A stretch of DNA of 64,000 bases from Mesorhizobium sp. (GCA_027492275.1 JAPUFC010000085.1:1-64000); one strand, 5' to 3'; numbered from the stretch's first letter, positions 23,531 through 34,335 are shown. Notes: generated by a model from the letters alone, not told the origin. Made by a program: numbers and translations.

Positions 23531-24745
23531 TCACGACGCCTTCGCCGGCGGCCGCTGGCCCTTGTTCAACTCATAGGCGTAGGAGATCGCGGCCACCGCC
23601 GTGGCGGCGATCATCCCGCCGAGGCCGACGAGCGGCAGGGCGCGGTAGCCGAGGCCGGCGTTCAGCATGGCCGCGCCCACCGACGCCGCGATGGCGATGC
23701 CCACGTTGAAGCCCGACGGGATCAGCGCCGAGGCGAGGTTGGGCGCGTCCGCCGTCCAGCCGAGGATGCGCGACTGGATCGGCGTTCCGATGGCGAAGTT
23801 GAGCGCGCCCCACAGCACGATCACCGCGACCATCGGGACGGGGTAGGGGCTGGCGGCGTACATGGCGGCCATGACGGCGGCCTGCATGGCCAGCAGCGCG
23901 ATCAGCGAGGGCATCAGCTTCCAGTCCGACAGCCGGCCGCCCAGGAAGACGCCGATCGTCGCGCCGACGCCGTTGGCGAGGAGGACGAAGGGCACGGTCG
24001 ATTCGCTGAGCCCGGTGACGCCGGTGAGGTAGGGCGCGATGTAGGTCAGCGGCACGAACTGCGCCATCATCAGCATCAGCATGACGATGAGCGAGGACCA
24101 GATCTGCTGGCGGCCGAGAACGCGGACCTCCTTGAGGAAGCCGGCGGGACGCGGCGCGCCGACGCGGGCGGGCAAAAGGGCGGCCACCGCCAGCATGGCG
24201 ACGAGGCCCAGGCCGAACATCGCCCAGAAGGTCGAGCGCCAGCCGAACGCGTTGCCGATCGCCGTCCCGAGCGGCACGCCGACGACGTTGGACACGGTGA
24301 GGCCGGCGAGGATCACCGCCACCGCCATGCTGCGGCGCTCCGCCGGCACGAGGCTGACGGCGACGACCATGGCGACGCCGAAATAGCTGCCATGCGCCAC
24401 GGCGGTGACGACGCGCAGCGACAGCATCGAGGTGAAGTCCGGCGCCAGCGCGCAGGCCATCTGACCGAGCGTGAAGAGCGCCAGCAGACAAAGCAGCAAA
24501 ACCTTGCGCCGCAGGGCGACCGTCGCCAGCGTGACCAGCGGACCGCCGACCGCGATGCCGATCGCGTAGCCGGAGACGAGGTAGCCCGCCGTCGGGATCG
24601 ACACGCCCAGCCCGCCGGCGACCTGCGGCAGCACGCCGGCGATCACGAACTCGGTCGTGCCGAAGGCGAAGGCGGCGATGAACAAAGCGAGGAGCGGAAG
24701 CGGCATGTTCGGTTCGTCTTGCTGGAAACGCGGGTCTTCGACCAT
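23531..24745 (-). CDS. MFS efflux transporter (DHA1/AraJ-like)
   Basis: The 404-residue protein has 12 predicted helices. Recognisable features are FGTTEFVIAGVLPQVA in TM1, SGYAIGIAVGGPL, a short cytoplasmic RRK loop, and the SRILGW segment in the second half. The DHA1 group exports sugars or drugs; the substrate is not defined. ATG 24745 is chosen for GAGG six bases upstream; ATG 24706 is a second option that would remove 13 residues before TM1. It is divergent from dnaG and sits between the linked yqeY and dnaG genes, a possible later insertion. Confidence 0.85.
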   Translation of the reverse strand: MVEDPRFQQDEPNMPLPLLALFIAAFAFGTTEFVIAGVLPQVAGGLGVSIPTAGYLVSGYAIGIAVGGPLVTLATVALRRKVLLLCLLALFTLGQMACALAPDFTSMLSLRVVTAVAHGSYFGVAMVVAVSLVPAERRSMAVAVILAGLTVSNVVGVPLGTAIGNAFGWRSTFWAMFGLGLVAMLAVAALLPARVGAPRPAGFLKEVRVLGRQQIWSSLIVMLMLMMAQFVPLTYIAPYLTGVTGLSESTVPFVLLANGVGATIGVFLGGRLSDWKLMPSLIALLAMQAAVMAAMYAASPYPVPMVAVIVLWGALNFAIGTPIQSRILGWTADAPNLASALIPSGFNVGIAIAASVGAAMLNAGLGYRALPLVGLGGMIAATAVAAISYAYELNKGQRPPAKAS

Positions 24746-24900
24746 GGATGGCCTCGCCCGGCAACCGCCAAATGCTGGTCCAGCGGGCGGGGCCGGCGAT
24801 CCGGCGCCGAAGGACGGTGTGGAAAGCGGGCGTGACGCCGGCATGACGCTCGCGCACCGGCGCGGAGACCCTTATATGTCGGGCAACAGAGCCGGGACAG

Positions 24901-26832
24901 ATGCGCTTCGAAACCTCCTTCCTCGACGAGATACGCGACCGGGTCCCGATCTCGTCGCTGATCGGCCAGCGCGTCTCCTGGGACCGGAGGAAGACGAACG
25001 CGTCGCGGGGCGACTGGTGGGCCTGCTGCCCGTTCCACGGCGAGAAGTCTCCGTCCTTCCACTGCGAGGACCGCAAGGGCCGCTACCACTGCTTCGGCTG
25101 CGGCGTCACCGGCGACCATTTCCGCTTCCTGACCGAGCTGGACGGGCTGAGCTTCCCGGAAGCCGTTGAGCGCGTGGCCGAGATGGCGGGCGTGCCGCTG
25201 CCGGCGCGCGACCCCGTTTCCGAGCGGCGCGAGAAAGAGCGCGCCAGCCTGACCGACGTGATGGAGATGGCGACGTCCTTCTTCGAGCAGAAGCTGCAGG
25301 CGGCGGAAGGGGCGCGGGCGCGCGCCTATCTGCGCGAGCGCGGGCTGGCCCCGGCCACGCAGGCGGCCTTCCGGCTCGGTTATGCGCCCGACAGCCGCAA
25401 TGCGCTGAAGGAGTTCCTGGCGTCCAGGGGCGTCGAGAAGGCGCAGATGGACGCCTGCGGCCTGACGGTGTTCGAGGACGTGCCGGTGTCGTTCGACCGT
25501 TTCCGCGACCGCATCATGTTTCCGATCCCGGATTCGCGCGGCCGGATCATCGCCTTCGGCGGCCGCGCCATGTCGGCCGACGTGCCGGCCAAATATCTCA
25601 ACTCGCCCGAGACCGAGCTCTTCCACAAGAGCAACGTGCTCTACAATTTCGCCCGGGCGCGCAAGGCGCTGGGCCGCGACGGCACCGTCATCGCGGTCGA
25701 GGGCTACATGGACGTGATCGCGCTGGCGCAGGCGGGCGTCGAGGGCGCGGTGGCGCCGCTGGGCACGGCGCTCACCGAGAACCAGCTCGACCTGCTCTGG
25801 CGCATGTCGCCCGAGCCGGTGCTGTGCTTCGACGGCGACCAGGCCGGGCTCAAGGCCGCGCTGCGCGCCGCCGACTTGGCGCTGCCGGCGGTGCAGCCGG
25901 GCCGCTCGGTGCGCTTCGCGCTGCTGCCGGACGGCAAGGACCCCGACGATCTGGTCCGCGCCGAGGGAGCCGGCGCGTTCCGCGCGGTGCTGGCCGAGGC
26001 GCGGCCGCTGGCCGACATGATCTGGGCGCGCGAGACGGCGGGCCATGTGTTCGAGACGCCCGAGCGCAAGGCGGAGCTGGAGCGCACGCTGCGCGACGTG
26101 ACCGCGCGCATCCGCGACGAGAGCGTGCGCTTCCACTACCAGCAGGACATGCGCGAGCGGGTAAAGGCCTTTTTCGGGCCGGCGGTCGAGCGCGCGCAGC
26201 AGAACGGCCGCCGCGACCGCCAGCAGGGAGGACCGGGAGCGCGGCCGCCACGCACGGGCGGCGCCGCCGCGCGTCTGCCGGTGTCCGACAGCCTGACGCG
26301 TTCCGCGCTGGTCAAGCGCGCCAGCGGTACCATGTCGCTGCGCGAGGCCGCCATCGTGGTGGCGCTGGTCAATCACCCGGCGCTGGCGGAGGAGTATTTC
26401 GAGCACGCGGAGTTCCTGGAGCTGACCCATCCCGACCTGAAGGCACTGCATGCCGCGCTGCTGGACGCCATGGCGCATGATGCGGCGAACAGCCGCGAGG
26501 ACGTCGTCGCGACGCTGGAGAAGGCGGGGCACGGCGAGCGCTGGCGGCAGGCGGTGATGCTGGCGCGCCGCGCGCGGCTGTGGCCTGTGCTGGAGGAGGC
26601 TGCGCTGGGCGACGCGCGCGAGGCCTTCCTGCAGGCGCTGCACTTGCAGCGAAGCGCCGGCGCTCTACATAGGGAGCTGAAAGCGGCCGAGATGGCGCTG
26701 GCGGCTGAGCCCACCGACGAGAACTTCCGTCATTTCGTCGAGGTCCAGTCGCAATTGCGGGACGCGCAGGCGACCGAGGCGCTTATCGAAGGCTTCGGTG
26801 TCCAGTCGGGAAGGGCCGGACGCGGATTCTGA
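24901..26832 (+). CDS. dnaG: DNA primase
   Basis: The 643-residue primase makes RNA primers at the replication fork with DnaB. The N-terminal zinc-binding domain is CCPFHGEKSPSF...YHCFGCG (near residues 41-66). The catalytic core holds the Toprim motifs VEGYMDV and FDGDQAGLKAA near 265-325, and the C-terminal part is the DnaB-interacting helical domain. Length is normal. It is followed by rpoD after 293 bases, the common dnaG-rpoD arrangement. Confidence 0.97.
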   Translation: MRFETSFLDEIRDRVPISSLIGQRVSWDRRKTNASRGDWWACCPFHGEKSPSFHCEDRKGRYHCFGCGVTGDHFRFLTELDGLSFPEAVERVAEMAGVPLPARDPVSERREKERASLTDVMEMATSFFEQKLQAAEGARARAYLRERGLAPATQAAFRLGYAPDSRNALKEFLASRGVEKAQMDACGLTVFEDVPVSFDRFRDRIMFPIPDSRGRIIAFGGRAMSADVPAKYLNSPETELFHKSNVLYNFARARKALGRDGTVIAVEGYMDVIALAQAGVEGAVAPLGTALTENQLDLLWRMSPEPVLCFDGDQAGLKAALRAADLALPAVQPGRSVRFALLPDGKDPDDLVRAEGAGAFRAVLAEARPLADMIWARETAGHVFETPERKAELERTLRDVTARIRDESVRFHYQQDMRERVKAFFGPAVERAQQNGRRDRQQGGPGARPPRTGGAAARLPVSDSLTRSALVKRASGTMSLREAAIVVALVNHPALAEEYFEHAEFLELTHPDLKALHAALLDAMAHDAANSREDVVATLEKAGHGERWRQAVMLARRARLWPVLEEAALGDAREAFLQALHLQRSAGALHRELKAAEMALAAEPTDENFRHFVEVQSQLRDAQATEALIEGFGVQSGRAGRGF

Positions 26833-26837
26833 GCTTT

Positions 26838-26862
26838 TGATTCGCTTTTTTGCGGCGAATCA
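26838..26862 (+). other. Hairpin between dnaG and rpoD
   Basis: TGATTCGC (26838-26845) pairs with GCGAATCA (26855-26862) across a T-rich nine-base loop, just after the dnaG stop. There is no following T run, so it may be an attenuating or processing element rather than a terminator. The rest of the 293-base gap should hold the rpoD promoter, but I cannot place it with confidence. Confidence 0.45.
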
Positions 26863-27125
26863 TGCGACAGCCGCTTGACCTGCCGGCTCAATGTCGGAAT
26901 CAGGAACGATTCGGACCTGCGATTGGACGCTGCGATTGACAGGATGATGTATCGGCCGTGGTGATGCGGGGCTGTCGGGTCCGCCGAGGCCAGGATTAGA
27001 CGAAACTTAAAGATTGCGTGGGATCAGCCGTCGGGCTTCGGAATGCTTTCCGCATGGCCGGCGGGACCGCAGCGGGTTCGACCCGGTCCGGATATGATCA
27101 GCATCGCGCGAAAGAAGGCTTGAGA

Positions 27126-29153
<2,028 letters not shown>

Positions 29154-29199
29154 CGCATTTCCAGCAAAAGTGCGAAGCGGTTTTGCGTTCGGAAATGCG
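29154..29199. repeat. Palindromic intergenic element after rpoD (rhizobial type)
   Basis: CGCATTTCC (29154-29162) is the exact inverse of GGAAATGCG (29191-29199). Between them is AGCAAAAGTGCGAAGCGG, TTTTGCG and related sequence that gives a long stem. I recall similar GCATTTCC/GCAAAAGTGCGAAGCGGTTTTGCG elements scattered in Mesorhizobium, Brucella and relatives. Only one copy was noticed in this window, so its repeat status rests on memory. Confidence 0.6.
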
Positions 29200-29215
29200 G
29201 CTAAAACAAAGAGAT

Positions 29216-29255
29216 AGAGCGGTTCTGCCGATTCCGTGAAAACCAGAACCGCTCT
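29216..29255. terminator. Long inverted repeat, likely transcription terminator downstream of rpoD
   Basis: AGAGCGGTTCTG (29216-29227) pairs perfectly with CAGAACCGCTCT (29244-29255) over a 16-base loop. It lies between rpoD and the convergent DUF930 gene and could end both transcripts, although no strong T tract follows. Similar AGAGCGGTTCTG hairpins are common between genes in Mesorhizobium. Confidence 0.6.
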
Positions 29256-29314
29256 AAGTCGAAAAGCTGAATCCGGATATCAGGACGGCGCCGCAAGGCG
29301 CCGTTTCGATTCGA

Positions 29315-30019
29315 TCAATCGTCGTCGTCATCCCCGTCGTCGGGCAGCAGATTGTACTTCGCCCAGTCCTTCCGGGGGATTTCGTCGCCGACCTTGAAGG
29401 CGAAGGCGGTGACGCTCTTGTAGTCGTCGGCCACCGTGCAGGTGAAGCGGATGCCGAACCACCGCCTGCCGGCGCGGAACGCGCCGCCGTCCGCCTCCAG
29501 CGCATGCGCGGACTGGCGCAGATCGGCCGTCGCGTAGGAGACGAGCAGGTCGGGGTTCAGGCTCGCCTTCCAGCGATGCACCTGTTCAAGCGCTTCCAGA
29601 TTGCAGAGTTGAACGACGCGCTCGTCGGGCGAAAAACCCGCCAGCTTCGCGCGCGCCGAGCGGCTACGCGGATCGGCGAGCATCTTGCCCGAATAGAGCC
29701 GGTCGGGCCGGATCAGGCCGTCGTCGGGCGGCTTCGCGACCGTGCCGGCCGGCGGCGGCGGTTCGGGCCTCGGCTGCGCCGCGAGCGGGCCGGGCGTGTC
29801 CTTCTCCTGCTGGCGCGGGCGCGGCAGGGGCACCATCTGCACCGTCACGACGTCTTCCTTCGGCCGGTCGAGCGGCCGCGCCGGCTGCAGGAACAGGGCG
29901 GCGAGGCAGAGCAGGACATGCAGCGCGGCCGAGACGGCGAGGCCGGTCCCCGGCGCAGGGGAGCAGCCCGCCGCGCGGCCTGTCGGCAGATTCGGTCCTG
30001 TCCACTGGGCATGTCGCAT
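29315..30019 (-). CDS. DUF930 domain membrane protein
   Basis: The 234-residue protein has a single membrane helix near residues 25-45, a Pro-rich periplasmic linker, and a C-terminal DUF930 domain (about 105-222) with LAGFSPDERVVQLCNLEALEQV and a conserved TCTV. It ends in an acidic run (DDGDDDDD). DUF930 is restricted largely to rhizobia and has no known function. The Pro-rich linker recalls TonB-like or envelope-spanning proteins, but no TonB box motif is seen. Confidence 0.8.
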   Translation of the reverse strand: MRHAQWTGPNLPTGRAAGCSPAPGTGLAVSAALHVLLCLAALFLQPARPLDRPKEDVVTVQMVPLPRPRQQEKDTPGPLAAQPRPEPPPPAGTVAKPPDDGLIRPDRLYSGKMLADPRSRSARAKLAGFSPDERVVQLCNLEALEQVHRWKASLNPDLLVSYATADLRQSAHALEADGGAFRAGRRWFGIRFTCTVADDYKSVTAFAFKVGDEIPRKDWAKYNLLPDDGDDDDD

Positions 30020-30123
30020 CTGAACGGCAGGATGTATGCCGCTGCCTTACGCCCCGATGCAACAGTTTCGTGCCCGCGCGAATGCGGGCTGCCCTCGTTT
30101 TCCGGCTGTGATAAGATGGCTTC

Positions 30124-30732
30124 ATGAACGAGCGTTTCCAGCCAGGGCTCGAATGGCCCGCCACGACGCAGGCGGCGGACGGCATGCCGCGCCGTCCCTG
30201 GACCATCGCCGAGATCGAGGCGATGGTGGCGGCCGGCATCATCGACGAGGACGAACGGTTCGAGCTGATCGGGGGGGAAGTCGTTCCGATGTCGCCGAAG
30301 GGCGCTCGCCATGAAATGGTGAAGATAGAGCTGAACCGCCATCTTCAGCGACTGGGCCTGGATCAGTTGACCATCGCGCAGGAAACCACGCTGCGCCTGG
30401 GCGACACCGCCTTCCTCGAACCGGATTTCTGCGTTTTCCCGCGCTCGATCATGCCGGGCGACATGCGCGGCCACGACGTCCTGCTGGCGATCGAGATCGC
30501 CGACACCAGCCTGCGCTACGATCTCGGCCGCAAGATCGGCGTCTATGCGGCCTACGGCATCGCCGAGGTGTGGGGCGTCGACGCGGTCACGCTGGTGACG
30601 CATGTCCATCGCAGCCTCGGCGCGGAAGGCTATCGTGTGCGGCGCGAAGCCGGACCCGACGAGCAGATCCTGGCCGGCCGCGCCGAAGGCGTGTCGATGT
30701 GCCTGTCGGCGCTCGGCCTCAAGCCGCTCTGA
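30124..30732 (+). CDS. Uma2-family putative endonuclease
   Basis: The 202-residue protein is a PD-(D/E)XK-like Uma2 (DUF820) member. Visible motifs are ERFELIGGEVVPMSP (near 43-57), EPDFCVFP with catalytic Asp, AIEIADTSLRYDLGRKI with the Glu and Lys of the active site, and YGIAEVWGVD. Function is unknown; members are widespread and often multicopy. It overlaps or abuts the yjbQ gene and may be co-transcribed with it. Confidence 0.85.
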   Translation: MNERFQPGLEWPATTQAADGMPRRPWTIAEIEAMVAAGIIDEDERFELIGGEVVPMSPKGARHEMVKIELNRHLQRLGLDQLTIAQETTLRLGDTAFLEPDFCVFPRSIMPGDMRGHDVLLAIEIADTSLRYDLGRKIGVYAAYGIAEVWGVDAVTLVTHVHRSLGAEGYRVRREAGPDEQILAGRAEGVSMCLSALGLKPL

Positions 30733-30736
30733 ACCC

Positions 30737-31159
30737 TTGAAGCAGCGGATCGTCACCGTCGAGACGGACGGCCCCGGCCTCTACGAGTTTACCGCCGAAG
30801 CGCACGCCTTCCTGCGCGGCGCGCCGGCCGGGCCCGCTCTGCTGACGCTGTTCGTGCGCCACACCTCCTGCTCGCTGCTGATCCAGGAGAATGCCGATCC
30901 CGACGTGCGCCGCGACCTCGACGCCTTCTTCCGCCGGCTGGTCCCGGCCGCCGACGATCCGTCGATGCGCTGGATCGTGCATCGCGACGAAGGGCCGGAC
31001 GACATGCCTGCCCATATCAAGGCGGCGCTGACCGCCGCGTCGCTCTGCGTGCCCGTGGCGGACGGCCGGATGCTGCTCGGCACCTGGCAGGGGCTCTACC
31101 TGTTCGAGCATCGCGCCCGCCCGCACCGGCGGCAAATCGTGCTGCATCTTTCGGCCTGA
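30737..31159 (+). CDS. YjbQ/UPF0047 family protein
   Basis: The 140-residue protein has the YjbQ fold with FVRHTSCSLLIQENADPDVRRDL near residues 36-58, the HRDEGPDDMPAHIKAAL block and the C-terminal GTWQGLYLFEHR. Members have been reported to have thiamine-phosphate-synthase-like activity, but the physiological role is unclear. The start is TTG 30737, four bases after the Uma2 stop, because no ATG or GTG gives a proper N-terminus. No clear Shine-Dalgarno is seen, so translational coupling to the Uma2 gene is likely. Confidence 0.82.
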   Translation: MKQRIVTVETDGPGLYEFTAEAHAFLRGAPAGPALLTLFVRHTSCSLLIQENADPDVRRDLDAFFRRLVPAADDPSMRWIVHRDEGPDDMPAHIKAALTAASLCVPVADGRMLLGTWQGLYLFEHRARPHRRQIVLHLSA

Positions 31160-31197
31160 CCGCTTATAGTGGCGTCACAGACAGCGCGGGGAAAACC

Positions 31198-31494
31198 ATG
31201 TCCTTCTTGAAGAAACTGTTCGGTCTCGGCGGCGGCGGGGAGGGTGGTGAGGCGCCGGAAGGCAAGCCGGCCAAGGAGATCGAGCACAAGGGCTTCCTGA
31301 TCCAGGCGACGCCCTTCAAGGCGGACGGCCAGTACCAGACCTGCGGCGTCGTCTCCAAGGAGATCGGCGGCGAGCGCAAGGAGCATCGCTTCATCCGCGC
31401 CGACCGGTTCGCCTCCATGGACGACGCGGTCGATGTATCGCTGCGAAAGGGAACGCAGCTCGTCGACGAGCAGGGCGAGCGCATGTTCGCCTGA
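31198..31494 (+). CDS. HlyU-family protein
   Basis: The 98-residue protein matches the small HlyU family (PF10115) found in alphaproteobacteria, with MSFLKKLFGLGG, EHKGFLIQATP, KEHRFIRADRF and a final DEQGERMF. Despite the family name, it lacks the winged helix of Vibrio HlyU, so a regulatory role is not certain. It has a Gly-rich linker after the N-terminal helix. Confidence 0.82.
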   Translation: MSFLKKLFGLGGGGEGGEAPEGKPAKEIEHKGFLIQATPFKADGQYQTCGVVSKEIGGERKEHRFIRADRFASMDDAVDVSLRKGTQLVDEQGERMFA

Positions 31495-31530
31495 GCCACG
31501 GCGGCCGGCTCGCTGCGGGCGTAGCCCGTG

Positions 31531-32142
31531 CTACATCTTGTCGATGACCGACGAGACGCCCTCCGTCGGCGTGCCGTCCGCCGCGGCGGCCGCCAGGATG
31601 GCGGGCACCACCGCCTCGGCGCTGTCCACCACGGTCGGCGGCACCAGATGCCCGGTGTGGATGAAGCCTTCGCCGCGCATGTGATCGAGCAGCGCAAGCA
31701 TCGGCTCCCAGAAGCCGGCGATGTTGACGAAGACCATCGGCTTGCGATGGTGGCCGAGCTGGCCCCAGGTCATGATCTCGACGATCTCCTCCAGCGTGCC
31801 GATGCCGCCCGGCAGCGCCACAAAGGCGTCGGATTTCTCGAACATCAGGTGCTTGCGCTGGTGCATGCCCTCGGTGACCAGGAGTTCGTCAAGCCGGGCA
31901 AGCGCCTGCTCGGTGGCTTCCTTGTTCGTCAGGAAGCGCGGAATGATGCCCGTGACCTTGCCGCCCGCCCGCATGGTCGCCTCGGACACCGCGCCCATGA
32001 TGCCCCTGGTGCCGCCGCCGTAGACGAGGCGCAGGCCGGCCTGCGCCAGCGAGCGGCCGAGCGTGTGCCCGGCTTTCAGGTACAGCTCGCCCTTGCCCGG
32101 CGAGGAGCCGCAATAGACGCAGACGGATCGAATCGTGTTCAT
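31531..32142 (-). CDS. LOG-family nucleoside monophosphate phosphoribohydrolase
   Basis: The 203-residue protein has the LOG motif PGGIGTLEE near residues 110-118, the Arg-containing MHQRKHLMFEKSDAFV segment and the N-terminal VCVYCGSSPG Rossmann-like start with YGGGTRGIMG. Family members cleave the N-glycosidic bond of AMP or cytokinin riboside monophosphates. A free cytokinin role in a plant-associated bacterium is possible but not shown here. Confidence 0.9.
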   Translation of the reverse strand: MNTIRSVCVYCGSSPGKGELYLKAGHTLGRSLAQAGLRLVYGGGTRGIMGAVSEATMRAGGKVTGIIPRFLTNKEATEQALARLDELLVTEGMHQRKHLMFEKSDAFVALPGGIGTLEEIVEIMTWGQLGHHRKPMVFVNIAGFWEPMLALLDHMRGEGFIHTGHLVPPTVVDSAEAVVPAILAAAAADGTPTEGVSSVIDKM

Positions 32143-32254
32143 GGACCGGATGGTGGCCCGGCGCGCGGGCGGGTCAAGGGCAAGCCGGCTGTTTTTCTTG
32201 TGACACCGGCCGAAACAGGCTAGAGGCGATGTTGGCTAAGGGGCAACGATAAGA

Positions 32255-33943
32255 ATGGCGATCACTCCCATCAAGGCCTTGCTGGTCCTCCTGGGCGGCA
32301 CGGCGGCAGCAGTCGCGACGGCCTATCTGTCGGGCGCGCTGGACCCGTTCCTGTCGCCGCCCCCCGCGACGGTTGTCTCGCTTCCCGCGCCGGCCGGGCA
32401 GCAACCGCCCGCCGCCGAAGCGCCCAAGACAGACGCCCCCCAGATGGAGGCCCCCAAGGCGGAGGCGGAGCCTTCCGCGCCGCCCGCCGTGGCCGGCGGC
32501 AAGCAGGACAGGCTGGCGCCGTCCTTCGATCTGCTGCGCGTCGAGCCGGACGGCTCGGTGGTCATCGCCGGCCGCGCCGCGCCGAACGCCAGGGTCGAGC
32601 TGCTGGTGGCCGACCAGGTGATCGGCGAGGCGACGGCCGGAGCCGACGGCGATTTCGCCATCGTCCTCGACAAGCCGCTGGAGCCGGGTGACTACCAGAT
32701 CGCGCTGCGCGCCACCGGCGCGGATGGAGCGGTCACCTCGCCGGAAACGGCGATCGTCTCCGTGCCGAAGACGCCGGATGGCCAGGTGCTCGCCATGGTC
32801 GAGGCGCCTGGCAGGCCCGCCGAGGTGATTACCGCGCCGAAGCCGGAGGTGCCCGCCGCCGTCGCGCAGCAGCCTGCGCCAGCCGGCGAGACCCAGGCGG
32901 CGACCGCGCCGGCAGCGGAGCCGGCTGCGCCGGCCCCGGCCGTTACGGCGGAGAAGCCGGCCGAAAAGCCGGCGGACGCGCCGGCCGTCGCTTCGGCCAT
33001 GCCCGAGCAGAAGCCGGCCGCCTCAGAGCCTCCGGCCGCAGCATCCGCGCCGGCCGTCCGCGTCGAGGCCGTGGAGATCGACGGCGGCAAGATCTTCGTC
33101 GCCGGCGTGGCCGAGGCGGGACGCGTCGTGCGCGGCTATGCCAACGAGATCTTGCTCGGCGATGCCAAGGCCGCGCCCGACGGCAGCTTCCTGATCGAGG
33201 CGGAGCGCGAGCTTCCCGTGGGCAACTACATGATCCGCGCGGACGTTCTGGACCAGAGCGGCGGCGTCGTCGCCCGCGCCGTCGTGCCCTTCGAGCGCGA
33301 GCCCGGCGAGACGATCGCCGCCGTCGCCGCGCCTCAGCCGACACCGGCACCCGCCGCACCCGCTGCTGCCGCGCCTGAGCCTGCTCCGGCCGGCCGGCCC
33401 GCGCCGACGCCTCCTGCGACCGTGGCGGAAGCCCCGGTCGCCCAGCCTCCGGCGGCTGCGCAGACCCCGCCGCCGGCCATGGCCGGACCGAAGCCGGCCG
33501 CGCCTGCTCCGGCCGAGGTCGCCAGCGCCCAAAAACCCGCTGAAGGGAAACCCGTGGAGGAGAAACCGGCCGGGGAAAAGCCCGCTGCCGCGCCGCCCGC
33601 GCCGGCTGCGGCCACTACACCGGCGACGGCCGAGGCGCCCGCCGCGCCGAAGACGGACGTGGCCGCTGCGCCGCCCGCCGGCCAGCCCGAGGCGACGGCG
33701 CCCAAGCTGCAAAGCGTCAAGAGCGCGGTCATCATCCGCCGTGGCGATTCGCTGTGGCGCATCTCGCGGCGCGTCTATGGGCAGGGCATACGCTACTCCA
33801 CCATCTACCTCGCCAACCAGGACCAGATCAGCAATCCGAACCGCATCTGGCCGGGGCAGGTCTTCACCGTGCCGGACACCAGCCGGGACGGCGCGCCGGC
33901 CGACATGTCGCGCGTCGGCGGGCAGGCCACGACGCTGCAATAG
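32255..33943 (+). CDS. Ala/Pro-rich membrane-anchored LysM protein with two Ig-like domains
   Basis: The 562-residue protein has an N-terminal signal anchor (residues 6-28), then a Pro/Ala-rich region, an Ig-like domain (about 88-170: VVIAGRAAPNARVELLV), a long Ala/Pro/Glu linker and a second Ig-like domain (about 268-350: IFVAGVAEAGRVVRGY). A further low-complexity region and one C-terminal LysM motif (RRGDSLWRISRRVYGQG) follow. The LysM should bind peptidoglycan, and the linkers could span the periplasm. Homologues are common in rhizobia, with no assigned role. Some of the low-complexity DNA may vary in length between strains. Confidence 0.85.
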   Translation: MAITPIKALLVLLGGTAAAVATAYLSGALDPFLSPPPATVVSLPAPAGQQPPAAEAPKTDAPQMEAPKAEAEPSAPPAVAGGKQDRLAPSFDLLRVEPDGSVVIAGRAAPNARVELLVADQVIGEATAGADGDFAIVLDKPLEPGDYQIALRATGADGAVTSPETAIVSVPKTPDGQVLAMVEAPGRPAEVITAPKPEVPAAVAQQPAPAGETQAATAPAAEPAAPAPAVTAEKPAEKPADAPAVASAMPEQKPAASEPPAAASAPAVRVEAVEIDGGKIFVAGVAEAGRVVRGYANEILLGDAKAAPDGSFLIEAERELPVGNYMIRADVLDQSGGVVARAVVPFEREPGETIAAVAAPQPTPAPAAPAAAAPEPAPAGRPAPTPPATVAEAPVAQPPAAAQTPPPAMAGPKPAAPAPAEVASAQKPAEGKPVEEKPAGEKPAAAPPAPAAATTPATAEAPAAPKTDVAAAPPAGQPEATAPKLQSVKSAVIIRRGDSLWRISRRVYGQGIRYSTIYLANQDQISNPNRIWPGQVFTVPDTSRDGAPADMSRVGGQATTLQ

Positions 33944-33962
33944 CCTGCCGGGGCTTGCGTAA

Positions 33963-34003
33963 AAAATAGTCATCGTCTATCGCCGATGGACGATGACTAT
34001 TTT
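33963..34003. promoter_or_regulatory. Perfect inverted repeat over the arsR start, likely operator
   Basis: AAAATAGTCATCGTC (33963-33977) is the exact inverse of GACGATGACTATTTT (33989-34003), with an 11-base spacer. The arsR ATG (33993) lies inside the right arm. A 15-bp perfect palindrome at the start codon fits autorepression by an ArsR dimer blocking transcription; direct evidence of binding is absent. Confidence 0.75.
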
Positions 34004-34319
34004 CCACGACGCCGACGTTCCGGCGAACAAATCGGCCGAACGCTTCTCCGGCCAGCTCGCCGCGCTCGCCCATCCCGCCCGCCTTGAGATCGTCCGGCAT
34101 CTGGGGCGGTCTCCCGCCTGCTGCTGCGGCGACGTGGTGCGCAGGATCGGCCTGGCGCAATCGACCACCTCGCAGCACCTCAAGGTGCTGGTCGAAGCGG
34201 GCCTGGTGACCTTTTCCCCCGACAGGCAGCGCTCGCGCTACCAGCTCGACCGGCAGGCGCTGTCGGCGCTGTCCGCCTCGCTCGCGGCGCTCGTCGCGTC
34301 CTGCGGCGATCCCGACTGA
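33993..34319 (+). CDS. ArsR-family transcriptional regulator
   Basis: The 108-residue winged helix-turn-helix protein has LAALAHPARLEIVRHLG, a recognition helix QSTTSQHLKVLVEAGLV, and a beta-wing FSPDRQRSRYQL. Three adjacent cysteines (C43-C45, ACCCGDVV) occupy the position of the alpha-3 metal site ELCVCDL in ArsR and CadC, so a soft-metal ligand is plausible. The start codon lies within a perfect 15-bp inverted repeat, and the Atm1-like transporter starts 16 bases after the stop, indicating one operon. Confidence 0.88.
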   Translation: MTIFHDADVPANKSAERFSGQLAALAHPARLEIVRHLGRSPACCCGDVVRRIGLAQSTTSQHLKVLVEAGLVTFSPDRQRSRYQLDRQALSALSASLAALVASCGDPD

Positions 34320-34335
34320 ACTGGAAGGCGACCCC

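Noticed and set aside
27070-27085. tRNA T-loop-like GGTTCGACCC
   Set aside because: No acceptor stem or anticodon arm surrounds it.
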